Shown: positions 33,458 to 42,967 of the stretch, piece after piece | Position numbering within the stretch: position 1 is the stretch's first letter | Layout: each line of letters starts with the position of its first letter | Assembly (NCBI RefSeq): GCF_002953135.1 | Contig: NZ_CP026372.1 | Coordinates: 4,183,001 to 4,247,000 of the forward strand | From: Sphingobium sp. SCG-1 | Lineage (GTDB): Bacteria > Pseudomonadota > Alphaproteobacteria > Sphingomonadales > Sphingomonadaceae | Direction of reading: 5' to 3' | DNA length: 64,000 nucleotides | Translations under genes and position numbers: made by a program | The notes under the pieces: model-generated | Told to the model about the DNA's origin: nothing | What the model saw: the letters and a program-made list of their open reading frames with translations, nothing else | The model's database searches: none

Positions 33458-34702
33458 CTAATTGCGAATTCGTCGCACCGGCTGCGACTGACCGCGTGCC
33501 AGGGAGCGCCACACCCACTCCAAAGGCCCATAATGAAAATGGTCGAGCCATGGCTTCGAGCACAGGAGCATGATTGCCCAAGCACCGATAACGAATGTGT
33601 AGAGCGGAAATCGGTCTATTTGCCCGAATAGCCCCCCGCCCCAGCCATAGAAGATAGCCGTCATTAGAAGACTGGTCCCGAGATAATTGCTCAGGGCCAT
33701 TCGTCCCGCTGCGGCCACGCGCCGGATCAGGAAATGATCGGGGCTGTGGAGCACCCACGTCAGAAATAGCGCAGCGTAACCTACCGTGAGCGGAACCCGG
33801 AAGGGAAAGGACCATGCGAAGAAGCTGCCGAAAGCGACGACGGGGTCATAGCCGGACGCAATCACCCATATTGCCAATGCGAGACTAGGGGGAAGGCCGA
33901 TCATGAAGCAATGCCGTGCCGTGCGACGATATTGCTCGATGGGCCACTGCCCGTTGAGGAAACCGCCCTTCAGCATCGCCATGCCCAGCAGCATGAAGCC
34001 CAGCGTGTCGAATGCGAAGTAGAAGAAAGACACCGCATGACCAGGCAGACTGGTAAGAGCGTCAACGAAGATCGTGCCGAAACCGGATCGATGGAGGGCG
34101 ACATCCGCCTTTATAGACGGTGCGCCAGGGCTGCCGAAGCTTTCGATCATCGCCGCGTAGCCTCGTACGAGTGAGGTGGGGGCGTCGGGAGCCGCCGCAG
34201 CGTGGCCGTAGGCATAGGCGCTGATGATGAAGGTGGCGACGATCACGAAGTGGATGAGGAATGCGCCGAATGCCCACTTCACGAGGCTGATCGGTGGGCG
34301 CCCGATGAAGAGGACCGCAACCAGGCTCACAATCGCGTAGACCATCAGGATATCACCCCACCACAGCAGCAGGAAGTGAGCGAGGCCAAAGGCGAAGAGC
34401 CATGCCGACCGGACGAAATGCACCCGCCTGCCGTCGCGCCCGTCCATCTCCGCCTTTTCGATGATGAGCAACATGGACGCACCGAAAAGCAGTGAGAATA
34501 GTCCGCGCATCTTCCCGTCGAACAGGACGAAGGTGATTGCCCAAGTCGCTATGTCGGGTGCGCTTGTGCCGCCCCAGGCCGCCGGATTCATATAAGCCGC
34601 TTCCGGCATCGCGAAGCCGACGATGTTGAGGAGCAATATCCCCATCACGGCAAAACCACGCAGGGCATCAAGCGGCAAGAGCCGGGTATCGGTAGCGATC
34701 AT
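33458..34702 (-). CDS. DUF418 family membrane protein
   Basis: A polytopic inner-membrane protein (414 residues) with about ten hydrophobic segments. The N-terminal LPLDALRGFAVMGILLLNI and the C-terminal AAAGRMALSNYLGTSLLMT region (about residue 320) are the marks of the YeiB/DUF418 family, distantly related to membrane acyltransferases. Function is not established. Divergent from the methyltransferase gene. Confidence 0.83.
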   Translation of the reverse strand: MIATDTRLLPLDALRGFAVMGILLLNIVGFAMPEAAYMNPAAWGGTSAPDIATWAITFVLFDGKMRGLFSLLFGASMLLIIEKAEMDGRDGRRVHFVRSAWLFAFGLAHFLLLWWGDILMVYAIVSLVAVLFIGRPPISLVKWAFGAFLIHFVIVATFIISAYAYGHAAAAPDAPTSLVRGYAAMIESFGSPGAPSIKADVALHRSGFGTIFVDALTSLPGHAVSFFYFAFDTLGFMLLGMAMLKGGFLNGQWPIEQYRRTARHCFMIGLPPSLALAIWVIASGYDPVVAFGSFFAWSFPFRVPLTVGYAALFLTWVLHSPDHFLIRRVAAAGRMALSNYLGTSLLMTAIFYGWGGGLFGQIDRFPLYTFVIGAWAIMLLCSKPWLDHFHYGPLEWVWRSLARGQSQPVRRIRN

Positions 34703-34812
34703 CAGGTCTTCATATCGGTTTTATGCAGCCGGTCTACTGTCGGGCATCCCGGATCGGCGGCTGCGGTTACTACCGGTGGAAATCCGCGGCGGCTTCTGCG
34801 ACAGGTGCGCCA

Positions 34813-35580
34813 ATGACAAGCGAGCGCAAAGAGCGGATTGCATCGGCCTTCGGGGCGGCCGCGGCGGGATACGAGGACCATGCCGACGTTCAGCGCATCG
34901 CGGCCCTGACGGTGGCCGATCTCGCAGCCTTGCTGCCCTTGGAGAACAATGCCCGGATATTGGAGATTGGCTGCGGCACCGGACTGCTCACGCGGGAAAT
35001 CGGCAAGCATTGGCCAGCGGCAACTTTGGTCGCGACGGATCTGTCGGAGGGAATGGTCAGGCGCGCGGCGGATGGGGCTATGCTGGCGGGCATGTTCATG
35101 CCGATGGACGGTGAGAGACCCTGGTTCGAAGGACCGCATTTCGATCTGATCCTGTCCAGCCTCGCTTTCCAATGGTTCGATGATCTGGAAACCGCGCTGG
35201 CACGGCTTCATGGGCTGCTGAGGCCTGGAGGAAGTCTTATTTTCTCCACCATGGGGGCGGACAGTTTCTCAAGCTGGCGTGCGGCGCATTTGGCATGCGA
35301 CGCGGTGGCGGGTGTGCCGAAGTATCCCGCCCTGGCTGGCTTGTCCGAAATTTTAGCCGCCTATGGCGATGCGTTTGCTTTTGACGAAACATATCCTGTG
35401 AATTGGGGAACGGCGCGGAACCTGATTGGCCACCTGAAGGGAATCGGCGCAGTTGTACCCGTTTCTAATCACATACCGCTGTCTGCCGGCAAGCTGAAGC
35501 ACGTTATGGCGGCCTTTGAAGCGGCAGGCGCATGGGACAGCTATCATGTGCTGTTCGGCCGCATCACGAAGTTGAAATAA
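34813..35580 (+). CDS. BioC-like SAM-dependent methyltransferase
   Basis: A 255-residue class I methyltransferase. Motif I is ARILEIGCGTGLLT (about residues 47-60), followed by ATLVATDLSEGM and FDLILSSLAFQWFDD, the latter typical of BioC, which methylates malonyl-ACP to start biotin synthesis. The N-terminal RIASAFGAAAAGYEDHADVQ also fits BioC. No other bio genes are nearby, so I leave the symbol blank. The ATG at 34813 is taken because the conserved start follows it directly and an AGG-type site lies upstream; the frame extends further 5' without homology. Biotin is needed by the carboxylase elsewhere in the window. Confidence 0.78.
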   Translation: MTSERKERIASAFGAAAAGYEDHADVQRIAALTVADLAALLPLENNARILEIGCGTGLLTREIGKHWPAATLVATDLSEGMVRRAADGAMLAGMFMPMDGERPWFEGPHFDLILSSLAFQWFDDLETALARLHGLLRPGGSLIFSTMGADSFSSWRAAHLACDAVAGVPKYPALAGLSEILAAYGDAFAFDETYPVNWGTARNLIGHLKGIGAVVPVSNHIPLSAGKLKHVMAAFEAAGAWDSYHVLFGRITKLK

Positions 35581-35589
35581 CGCGCGGCG

Positions 35590-37782
35590 TCAGGCGTCCA
35601 TCAGCGCCGGGAAGAAGCCTTCATGTGCTGTGCGGAGGTCCGCCAACGCAATGGCCTTGCCATGTAACACCAGCGCGTCGCCGCCTGTCGTGCCTATCCG
35701 CGTCATCGGAATGCCTGCCGCCTGAATTGTGTCGGCCACCGCGGACGTGACGATGTAGCGAGCCTGATCCTCGCCGAATGCGGTGAAATGGTCACCGATC
35801 TCTTCGAGAGTCGCTCCGATACCGCCCGCCAGCGCCATCTCCGCGATTGCGACGAGCAGGCCGCCATCGGACACGTCATGCACCGCCGTCACCTTGCCCT
35901 GCGTAACGAGGTCACGGACGAACGCCGCGTGCGCCTTCTCCTGCGCCAAATCGACGGGCGGCGGCGGACCTTCTTCGCGCCCATGCAATTCGCGCAACCA
36001 GAGCGACTGGCCCAAATGGCCATTGTTCTTGCCGATGACGAAGATCGCTTCGCCGCTCGCCTTGAACGCGACCGTCGCCATATTGTCGATATCGTCTAGC
36101 ACACCGACGCCGCCGATTGCGGGGGTGGGCAGGATCGCGCTGCCGCCGCCGGTTGCCTTGCTCTCATTATAGAGCGAGACATTGCCACTGACGATCGGGA
36201 AGTCCAGCGCACGACAGGCGTCGCCCATACCATCGAGGCAGCCGACGATCTGTCCCATGATTTCGGGGCGCTGTGGATTCGCGAAGTTGAGGCAGTTGGT
36301 GATGGCGAGCGGTCTCGCCCCAACCGCACTGATGTTGCGATAGCATTCGGCGACCGCCTGCTTGCCGCCCTCATAGGGGTCTGCATAGCAATATCGCGGG
36401 GCGCAATCGGTGCTGATCGCCAGCGCGCGATTGGTGCCGTGGATCCGCACCACCGCCGCATCGCCCCCGGGACGCTGCAATGTGTCCGCGCCGACCATGT
36501 GATCATATTGCTCCCAGATCCAGCGTCGCGAAGCGATGTCGGGCGACCCCATCAGCTTGAGCAGGTCCGCACCCAAGTCCGTGCTTGTGGGGATATCCGT
36601 AACTGGCTCCCGCTTGGGCGTAGGCACATGCGGACGGTCATAGAGCGGCGCGTCGTCGGCCAACGGAGCAAGCGGAATATCGCACACCGTTTCGCCATGA
36701 TGCGTCAGCACCATGCGGCCAGTGTCGGTGACTTCGCCGATGACCGCGAAATCCAGTTCCCACTTATGGAAGATCGCCTCCGCCTCGGCTTCGCGGCCGG
36801 GCTTCAGGACCATCAGCATGCGCTCCTGCGATTCGGACAGCATCATTTCATAGGCAGTCATGCCCGTTTCCCGCTGCGGCACTTTGTCCATGTCGAGCAG
36901 CAGCCCGACGCCGCCCTTCGAAGCCATCTCAACCGAAGACGAGGTAAGTCCTGCCGCGCCCATGTCCTGGATGGCGACAATCGCGTCCGAAGCCATCAGT
37001 TCGAGGCATGCCTCGATCAGCAGCTTTTCGGTGAAGGGATCGCCGACTTGCACCGTGGGGCGCTTTGCATCGGAGTCTTCGCCGAAGTCCGCCGATGCCA
37101 TCGTTGCGCCATGGATGCCGTCACGCCCGGTCTTGGAACCGACATAGACGATGGGATTGCCCGCGCCCGATGCCGCCGAATAGAAGATCTTGTCCTGTTC
37201 GGCGATACCCACCGTCATCGCATTGACGAGGATGTTGCCATCATAGGCGGGGTGGAAATTCACTTCGCCACCGACAGTCGGCACGCCCACGCAGTTGCCA
37301 TAACCGCCGATGCCGCGCACGACGCCGCTGATCAGGTGGCGCATCCGGGGATGATCAGGCCGGCCAAAGCGCAGCGCATTCATGTTCGCTACCGGCCGTG
37401 CACCCATGGTAAACACATCGCGCAGAATTCCGCCAACGCCTGTCGCTGCGCCCTGATAAGGCTCGATGTAGGAAGGGTGGTTATGGCTCTCCATCTTGAA
37501 GATCGCGGCGAGCTTGGTGCCGTTCGGACCTTCGCCGATATCGATGACGCCTGCATTCTCACCGGGGCCGCAAATGACCCAAGGCGCTTCGGTAGGCAGT
37601 TTCTTGAGGTGAATGCGGCTTGACTTATAGCTGCAATGTTCCGACCACATCACGGAGAAGATGCCGAGTTCGGTAATGTTCGGCTCCCGCCCCAGCGCTT
37701 TCAGGACGCGAGCATATTCCTCCTCGTTCAGGCCATGTTCGGCGACGATCTGAGGGGTGATGGCAGTGCTGGATTTCGACAT
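35590..37782 (-). CDS. purL: Phosphoribosylformylglycinamidine synthase subunit PurL
   Basis: Large subunit of the FGAM synthase of purine synthesis, the small-type PurL (730 residues) that works with PurS and PurQ. Signature segments: GIFSVMWSEHCSYKSSRIHL near residue 40, GGILRDVFTMGARP, the GNPIVYVGSKTGRDGIHGA region and a second AIRS-like half beginning around residue 420. The start at 37782 gives the conserved N-terminus; an 18-codon upstream extension is discarded. Convergent with the methyltransferase gene, stop codons 9 bases apart. Confidence 0.96.
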   Translation of the reverse strand: MSKSSTAITPQIVAEHGLNEEEYARVLKALGREPNITELGIFSVMWSEHCSYKSSRIHLKKLPTEAPWVICGPGENAGVIDIGEGPNGTKLAAIFKMESHNHPSYIEPYQGAATGVGGILRDVFTMGARPVANMNALRFGRPDHPRMRHLISGVVRGIGGYGNCVGVPTVGGEVNFHPAYDGNILVNAMTVGIAEQDKIFYSAASGAGNPIVYVGSKTGRDGIHGATMASADFGEDSDAKRPTVQVGDPFTEKLLIEACLELMASDAIVAIQDMGAAGLTSSSVEMASKGGVGLLLDMDKVPQRETGMTAYEMMLSESQERMLMVLKPGREAEAEAIFHKWELDFAVIGEVTDTGRMVLTHHGETVCDIPLAPLADDAPLYDRPHVPTPKREPVTDIPTSTDLGADLLKLMGSPDIASRRWIWEQYDHMVGADTLQRPGGDAAVVRIHGTNRALAISTDCAPRYCYADPYEGGKQAVAECYRNISAVGARPLAITNCLNFANPQRPEIMGQIVGCLDGMGDACRALDFPIVSGNVSLYNESKATGGGSAILPTPAIGGVGVLDDIDNMATVAFKASGEAIFVIGKNNGHLGQSLWLRELHGREEGPPPPVDLAQEKAHAAFVRDLVTQGKVTAVHDVSDGGLLVAIAEMALAGGIGATLEEIGDHFTAFGEDQARYIVTSAVADTIQAAGIPMTRIGTTGGDALVLHGKAIALADLRTAHEGFFPALMDA

Positions 37783-37865
37783 GAGCCGGCGTTTAGCCGG
37801 GTGGGGGCTGAAGGGCAACGGGGAACCCCTTTTCAACCGCCTTTAAGCCCACCTGCGCTTTGCCC

Positions 37866-37902
37866 AAAAGAAAACGGGCCGGACATTTTCATGCCCAGCC
37901 CG
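37866..37902 (-). terminator. Rho-independent terminator after the MliC-like gene
   Basis: On the minus strand: CGGGC, inner stem with GAAA loop, GCCCG, followed by TTTTCTTTT. It begins 27 bases after the stop of the lipoprotein gene. Confidence 0.85.
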
Positions 37903-37929
37903 CGAATCGCTCGTGGATATTGTGGTTCT

Positions 37930-38310
37930 TTAGCCCTTGCAGCTCTGCGCGCTTTTGCCGGGAACAGTGATGGTGACTGGGCTGCCGCTGCCGCTGACTT
38001 CATAGCCGCCTTCGGCCTTGAGAGCGCCACCGGCTTCGGCAGCGACCAGCTTGGTCGGCGCGCCGTTCTTTTCGAGGCGCAGGTTGGCCGTCTTGTCGTC
38101 GGACAGGAAGTCGACGAAAATCAAGCTGTTGTCCTTGCAGCGATACTGCTTGCTGGCCTTGACGGAAGGAGGAAGTTCGACCGGGCCGGCATTGGCGACT
38201 TGCTCGGCCATCGGGTCGGCAGGGCCGCCCACGACTTCGGGTTCAGACTTGCTGCAAGCGGAAAGAGAAACCAGTGCAGCGGCGGCGAGGAGGGGGATAT
38301 GATGTTTCAT
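37930..38310 (-). CDS. MliC-like lipoprotein (putative C-type lysozyme inhibitor)
   Basis: A 126-residue lipoprotein: signal peptide with lipobox LSAC (Cys about residue 18), then a compact domain with YRCKDNSLIFVDFLSDDKTANLRL and a final QSCKG, whose paired cysteines and beta pattern match the membrane-bound lysozyme inhibitor MliC family. A strong AAGGAGG site stands eight bases before the ATG, which rules out the much longer upstream frame. A clear terminator follows. Similarity is recognisable but moderate, so the inhibitor activity is a guess. Confidence 0.72.
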   Translation of the reverse strand: MKHHIPLLAAAALVSLSACSKSEPEVVGGPADPMAEQVANAGPVELPPSVKASKQYRCKDNSLIFVDFLSDDKTANLRLEKNGAPTKLVAAEAGGALKAEGGYEVSGSGSPVTITVPGKSAQSCKG

Positions 38311-38513
38311 GACGGAACCTCCTTGTGCAGATGCAACATGGAGCGTCAACGGAAAAATAAGAATAATTCGCATGTGCCTGTTGCGGAATGGAACGCTCGA
38401 TTCGTTACAGTCTGCAGGCCTATTTTGCGGTGAAGGATGGCGAGGTCTTGGCGACATCCCCAAGGGAGTAGCTGTCGGACTTGACCATGCCCCCTCCCCT
38501 CGTCATTGCTGCC

Positions 38514-38774
38514 ATGATGGAGCCTGATACTACAGATACCGATCGCTTGGCCGCGCTGTCGTTCGAAGACGCCTTGCGAGAGCTTGAGGCCATCGTCCGG
38601 AAACTGGAAAGCGGCGACGCGCCGCTCGAGGAGTCGATTACTCTATATACGCGGGGCGAGGCTCTCCGCGCGCAATGCACGCGCAGGCTCGCCGATGCCG
38701 AAGCAAAGATCCAGAAGCTCACCTTGAATCAGGCGGGCGACGTGAGCGGGGCGCAGCCCTTCGACGCCGGTTGA
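38514..38774 (+). CDS. xseB: Exodeoxyribonuclease VII small subunit
   Basis: Small subunit of exonuclease VII (86 residues from this start). The conserved core SFEDALRELEAIVRKLESGD followed by APLEESITLYTRGEALR is unmistakable. Start uncertain: ATG 38514 or 38517, or the upstream ATG 38487 / TTG 38481 in the same frame; no start has a strong ribosome site. It is followed at once by ispA, the normal order xseB-ispA in proteobacteria. Confidence 0.92.
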   Translation: MMEPDTTDTDRLAALSFEDALRELEAIVRKLESGDAPLEESITLYTRGEALRAQCTRRLADAEAKIQKLTLNQAGDVSGAQPFDAG

Positions 38775-38797
38775 ACCACGACGTGCAGGGGGCGGTG

Positions 38798-39706
38798 GTG
38801 GACACGAACGGCGATAGCGGAGACATTCTGGCCGCGGCGGTACGTGAGACCAGTCATGCGATCGATGCAGCGTTCGATCAACTATTGCCCGTCCCCGACG
38901 ATGCGCGCGCGCGACTGTATGACGCAATGCGACATGCGGCGATCGGTGGGGGCAAGCGGATGCGTCCGCTGCTCGTCAGAGCGACTGGGGCGTTGTTCAA
39001 CGTTTCGATGGAATCGCTGGTTCGCGTCGGCCTCGCAGTAGAATGCATTCACGTCTACTCTTTAGTGCATGACGACCTGCCTGCGATGGACGATGACGAT
39101 CTCCGCCGGGGCAAGCCGACTGTGCACAAAGCGTTTGACGATGCGACGGCCATTCTTGCAGGCGATTGCCTGCACGACTTGGCATTCGAGGTTCTGGTCG
39201 ACCCGCGCACGTACGCCGATCCCTTCGTGCGCTGTGAATTGGTCCAAGCACTGGCGGCATCGAGTGGGCCGTCCGGTATGGCGGGCGGGCAGATGATGGA
39301 TCTCGAAGCGGAAAAGTCGGGATTCGATCTGCCCACGGTGACGCGGCTCCAGCAATTGAAGACCGGCGCGCTTATCGGCTTCTGTGTCGAAGCGGGTGCG
39401 ATCCTCGGTCGCATTCCGCCCGAAGGTCGCACGAGCCTGCATGGATACGCCCGTGATATCGGCCTTGCCTTCCAGATTGCCGACGATCTGCTCGATGTAG
39501 AGGGAGACGCAGCTCTGGCAGGCAAGGCGCTGGGCAAAGACGCAGCCGCGGGCAAAGAAACCTTTGTCTCATTATTGGGCATCGACCGTGCACGCGAGCA
39601 GGCACGACTGCTAGTCGATCAGGCGAAAGCGCATCTGCATGGCTATGGTGCTGAAGCGAATCTGCTGCGCGCAATTGCGGACTATGTTGTGGAGAGGGAC
39701 CGATGA
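38798..39706 (+). CDS. ispA: Farnesyl diphosphate synthase-type polyprenyl synthetase
   Basis: Condenses isopentenyl diphosphate with allylic diphosphates to make geranyl/farnesyl diphosphate for quinones, carotenoids and undecaprenol (302 residues). First aspartate-rich motif in HDDLPAMDDDDLRRG, second in AFQIADDLLDVEGD; GGGKRMRPLL binds diphosphate. I prefer the GTG at 38798 with AGGGGG five bases upstream, giving a normal IspA length; a TTG overlapping the xseB stop (38771) or GTG 38783 are alternatives. The stop overlaps coaD by four bases. Confidence 0.9.
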   Translation: MDTNGDSGDILAAAVRETSHAIDAAFDQLLPVPDDARARLYDAMRHAAIGGGKRMRPLLVRATGALFNVSMESLVRVGLAVECIHVYSLVHDDLPAMDDDDLRRGKPTVHKAFDDATAILAGDCLHDLAFEVLVDPRTYADPFVRCELVQALAASSGPSGMAGGQMMDLEAEKSGFDLPTVTRLQQLKTGALIGFCVEAGAILGRIPPEGRTSLHGYARDIGLAFQIADDLLDVEGDAALAGKALGKDAAAGKETFVSLLGIDRAREQARLLVDQAKAHLHGYGAEANLLRAIADYVVERDR

Positions 39707-40221
39707 GTGAAGCGCGGCCAGCACGGGTAGGTGTGTATCCTGGCACGTTCGACCCCGTGACTTTGGGACATATGGACATCATCCGCCGTGGTGCGAAGCT
39801 GGTGGACCGGCTCGTCATCGGCGTCACCACCAACCCCAGCAAGTCGCCTATGTTCACGCTCGACGAGCGGATGCAGATGGTGAAGCGCGAATGTGCCGAT
39901 ATCGACTCCGAGATACACGTGGTGGCGTTCGACGCGCTGTTGATGACATTTGCCGAACGCGAAGGGGCGAGCGTCATTATCCGGGGCCTCCGCGCGGTGG
40001 CGGACTTCGAATATGAGTATCAGATGGCCGGCATGAACCAGCAGATCAATGCGTCGATAGAGACGGTGTTCCTGATGGCGGATGTCTCGCTGCAACCGAT
40101 CGCCAGCCGCCTGGTGAAGGAGATCGCCCTGTTCGGCGGTCCCATTCATAAATTCGTGAGCGCAAAGGTTTGCGAGGAAGTCGCCGAGCGCGTAGAGCGC
40201 CTCGGTCGAAAGGGTTCCTGA
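39703..40221 (+). CDS. coaD: Phosphopantetheine adenylyltransferase
   Basis: Penultimate step of coenzyme A synthesis (172 residues). The nucleotidyltransferase motif GTFDPVTLGHMD, the conserved IIRGLRAVADFEYEYQMA and the C-terminal SRLVKEIALFGG are all in place. The ATG overlaps the ispA stop. Together with panB elsewhere in the window, this is part of the pantothenate/CoA pathway, though not in the same operon. Confidence 0.96.
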   Translation: MSEARPARVGVYPGTFDPVTLGHMDIIRRGAKLVDRLVIGVTTNPSKSPMFTLDERMQMVKRECADIDSEIHVVAFDALLMTFAEREGASVIIRGLRAVADFEYEYQMAGMNQQINASIETVFLMADVSLQPIASRLVKEIALFGGPIHKFVSAKVCEEVAERVERLGRKGS

Positions 40222-40308
40222 GCGGTCGCTCATGGTCCGTTCATATCATCATTCCTAACCGCGGGGCATTGCGGGCAGATGCAATCCTCTGCTGGAGACG
40301 AGGCGATC

Positions 40309-41058
40309 ATGGCGTTGTATAAGAGTTTCAGGACGATGTGCGCGGCGGGTACGATGATGCTCGCATTGGCGGTCGCTTCGCCTGCAATGGCACAAGGCGG
40401 TGGCGGGGGCCGTGCCGACGAGCTTAAGAAGGCTGAGTCGGCCGCAATCGCCGCCGAAAATGCCAAGAAGCTGGGTCAGCACGGCGTTCAGAAGATCCCG
40501 CCTGCCGTGGTCCCGGTCGAGGCCGAAAATGTATGGGATCTCGATCTGTCGACTGGCGGTCGCGTGCGTATCCAGTTGCGTCCCGACATTGCGCCCAATC
40601 ATGTCGAGCGGATCAAGACGCTGACGCGCCAGGGCTTTTACAACGGCCTCAAATTTCATCGCGTGATCCCCGGTTTCATGGCGCAGGGCGGCGATCCCAA
40701 GGGTGACGGCACCGGTGGGTCGAGCCTTCCGGACCTGAAGGCCGAATTCAACGTGATGCCGCATCTGCGCGGCACCGTATCGATGGCGCGCGCGGCGAGC
40801 GAGGACAGTGCAAACAGCCAGTTCTTCGTCGTCCTGCTGCCCCGCATGCAACTTGACAAGAAGTACACCGTGTTTGGCCGCGTGATCGAAGGCATGCAAT
40901 ATGTCGACAGCATTGCGCAGGGCGAACCCCCGGCGAACCCGTCCGTGATTGTGCAGGCATCGATCGAGAGTGATGGCAAGCCGCGCCCGGCCGTGTTGCC
41001 CCAACCTGCACCCACAGTTCCCAGCGCTGCCGAATTGAACGCGCCGATCAAGAAGTAA
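40309..41058 (+). CDS. Exported peptidyl-prolyl cis-trans isomerase (cyclophilin type)
   Basis: A 249-residue periplasmic cyclophilin: signal peptide ending SPAMAQ, a charged linker, then the cyclophilin domain with GLKFHRVIPGFMAQGGDP, SMARAASEDSANSQFFV and KYTVFGRVIEGM, which contain the catalytic arginine and the conserved QGGD/SQFF segments. The C-terminus adds a proline-rich tail. It should help fold exported proteins. The start at 40309 is the ATG before the signal peptide; the ten upstream codons are unlikely. Confidence 0.92.
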   Translation: MALYKSFRTMCAAGTMMLALAVASPAMAQGGGGGRADELKKAESAAIAAENAKKLGQHGVQKIPPAVVPVEAENVWDLDLSTGGRVRIQLRPDIAPNHVERIKTLTRQGFYNGLKFHRVIPGFMAQGGDPKGDGTGGSSLPDLKAEFNVMPHLRGTVSMARAASEDSANSQFFVVLLPRMQLDKKYTVFGRVIEGMQYVDSIAQGEPPANPSVIVQASIESDGKPRPAVLPQPAPTVPSAAELNAPIKK

Positions 41059-41101
41059 ATGCTGGATCTGCGCGCCTGATGACGGCGCAGGATATGTACC
41101 G

Positions 41102-42133
41102 ATGCGCGTAGACCTTTTCGATTTCGATTTGCCGCCCGAACGGATCGCCCTTCGCCCGGCCGTACCGCGCGATGCTGCGCGTATGCTGGTTGTCGAAGGC
41201 GCGGAAGGTCTGCACGATCACCGCGTATCTGATCTTCCTTCTCTATTGCGCGCAGGCGATTGTCTTGTGTTCAACGATACGCGCGTCATTCCTGCACAGC
41301 TTGAAGGGACGCGTGGCGAGGCGCGCATCGGCGCTACCCTGCACAAGCGGTTAGGACTTCGGAGTTGGCAGGCCTTCGTTCGCAATGCCAAGCGCGTGCG
41401 GACCGGTGATCGCATTGATTTTGGTGCGGGCGTCGCCGCTATAGCAGGATCGCGCGATGCGGACGGCACGATTACGCTGGATTTCGAAGGCGATGAAGCC
41501 GTCGAAGTCTTGCTGGAGCGGGCCGGGCGGATGCCGCTGCCCCCTTATATCGCAGCCAAGCGTCCGACGGATGAAAAGGACCGCAGCGATTACCAAACCA
41601 TGTTCGCGCGAGAGGACGGCGCCGTTGCCGCCCCCACTGCTGCCCTGCATTTCACGCATGGCCTGATCGAAGCACTTTCTCAGCGAGGTGTCCTAAGCGA
41701 GACGCTGACCCTCCACGTCGGGGCGGGTACGTTCCTCCCGGTCAAGGTCGACGACACCGCCGAGCATCGTATGCACGCTGAATGGGGAAGGATCGAACCA
41801 GCAGCAGCGGACCGCTTGAACGCGGTGCGCGCCAATGGCGGACGCATCATCGCCGTGGGGACGACCAGCCTGCGCCTTCTGGAAAGCGCGGTGGATGCCG
41901 ATGGCATGATCCGCTCGTTCGCGGACGACACACGTATCTTCATCACGCCGGGATACCGTTTCCGTGCTGTGGACGGACTGATGACCAACTTCCATCTGCC
42001 CCGATCGACGCTGTTCATGCTCGTTAGCGCCCTTATGGGACGCGAACGGATGCAGGGCGCCTACGCCCACGCTATCGCGCAAGGGTATCGGTTCTACAGC
42101 TACGGGGATTCCAGTCTGCTGCTGCCAGGCTAA
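41102..42133 (+). CDS. queA: S-adenosylmethionine:tRNA ribosyltransferase-isomerase
   Basis: Makes epoxyqueuosine on tRNA by transferring the ribosyl part of SAM (343 residues). The start MRVDLFDFDLPPERIALRP and the segments VFNDTRVIPA, LTLHVGAGTF and TNFHLPRSTLFMLVSA are characteristic. The stop overlaps the convergent GNAT gene by four bases. The next enzyme of the pathway order, tgt, lies 3 kb downstream, separated by two unrelated genes. Confidence 0.96.
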   Translation: MRVDLFDFDLPPERIALRPAVPRDAARMLVVEGAEGLHDHRVSDLPSLLRAGDCLVFNDTRVIPAQLEGTRGEARIGATLHKRLGLRSWQAFVRNAKRVRTGDRIDFGAGVAAIAGSRDADGTITLDFEGDEAVEVLLERAGRMPLPPYIAAKRPTDEKDRSDYQTMFAREDGAVAAPTAALHFTHGLIEALSQRGVLSETLTLHVGAGTFLPVKVDDTAEHRMHAEWGRIEPAAADRLNAVRANGGRIIAVGTTSLRLLESAVDADGMIRSFADDTRIFITPGYRFRAVDGLMTNFHLPRSTLFMLVSALMGRERMQGAYAHAIAQGYRFYSYGDSSLLLPG

Positions 42134-42810
42134 CGCGCAACGATCTTGAGGTGCATGGATCGGCGGAACACGAAACCGAGAGACTCGTACAGTCGTATCG
42201 CCGACAGGTTGCTGGCATAGCAATGCAGGAAGGGCGTTTCGCCTAGGGCCAACATGTTTTGCGCCACGGCTCGCATCAATGCCGCCGCATAGCCTTTCCC
42301 GCGATGATCGGGATGCGTGCACACGCCGCTGACTTCCGCATATCCAGGAAGCCGCATCCGCTCGCCGGCCATCGCCACCAGCCTTCCACCTTCCTTAACG
42401 CCTAGGAAGCGGCCAAGCTGATAGGTGCGCGCGGCGAAAGGGCCGGGCACGGTCAAATGAGCCAGCGCGATCATGTCCGGCGCGTCATCGGCGGTAAGTA
42501 GTACGATTTCGGAAGAAGCTGGCGACACAGTGATAGTCGAAGCCGTCATCTGATGAAGCGTCGCTTCCCGGCGTATCTTCAGACCTGCCGGGAGGGCTGG
42601 CGGATCGGCTTCCACCAGCCACAACTCCTCCTCACCGGACAACAAGGATGAAAGCCTGGCGGCATTATGCGGCGAACCATCGACCGCAGCAGCAAAGGGA
42701 CCAAAATCGCCATGCAGCCGCATCGCGTAATGATCTCCCACGGCCATTGACGCCCAGCCCGATTGCAGCGCGGACCACACCGGTCGGTCAAGGGAGTGAT
42801 GTTCTGTCAT
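42130..42810 (-). CDS. GNAT family N-acetyltransferase
   Basis: A 226-residue protein with a C-terminal GNAT domain: LPGYAEVSGVCTHPDHRGKGYAAALM contains the acetyl-CoA pyrophosphate loop (R/Q-x-x-G-x-G/A), and the final YASNLSAIRLYESLGFVFRR is the usual end. The N-terminal half has no recognised motif. Substrate unknown. Convergent with queA and divergent from the GGDEF-EAL gene. Confidence 0.86.
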   Translation of the reverse strand: MTEHHSLDRPVWSALQSGWASMAVGDHYAMRLHGDFGPFAAAVDGSPHNAARLSSLLSGEEELWLVEADPPALPAGLKIRREATLHQMTASTITVSPASSEIVLLTADDAPDMIALAHLTVPGPFAARTYQLGRFLGVKEGGRLVAMAGERMRLPGYAEVSGVCTHPDHRGKGYAAALMRAVAQNMLALGETPFLHCYASNLSAIRLYESLGFVFRRSMHLKIVAR

Positions 42811-42967
42811 AGTCAGCCGGCATCATAATTGCGTCGGCGTAACAAAGGCAATGCCGGTTGCATCGTTGCGCTGCATATAATCGGTCCGGAACATGAGCTG
42901 CGGCCAACAGAAATTTACGAAAAGACAATAGGTTCGCGTGCATGGAGGGTAAGAACGGAGCATCTGC

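Noticed and set aside
36439..37623. Long plus-strand open frame inside purL
   Set aside because: Shadow of a conserved housekeeping gene.
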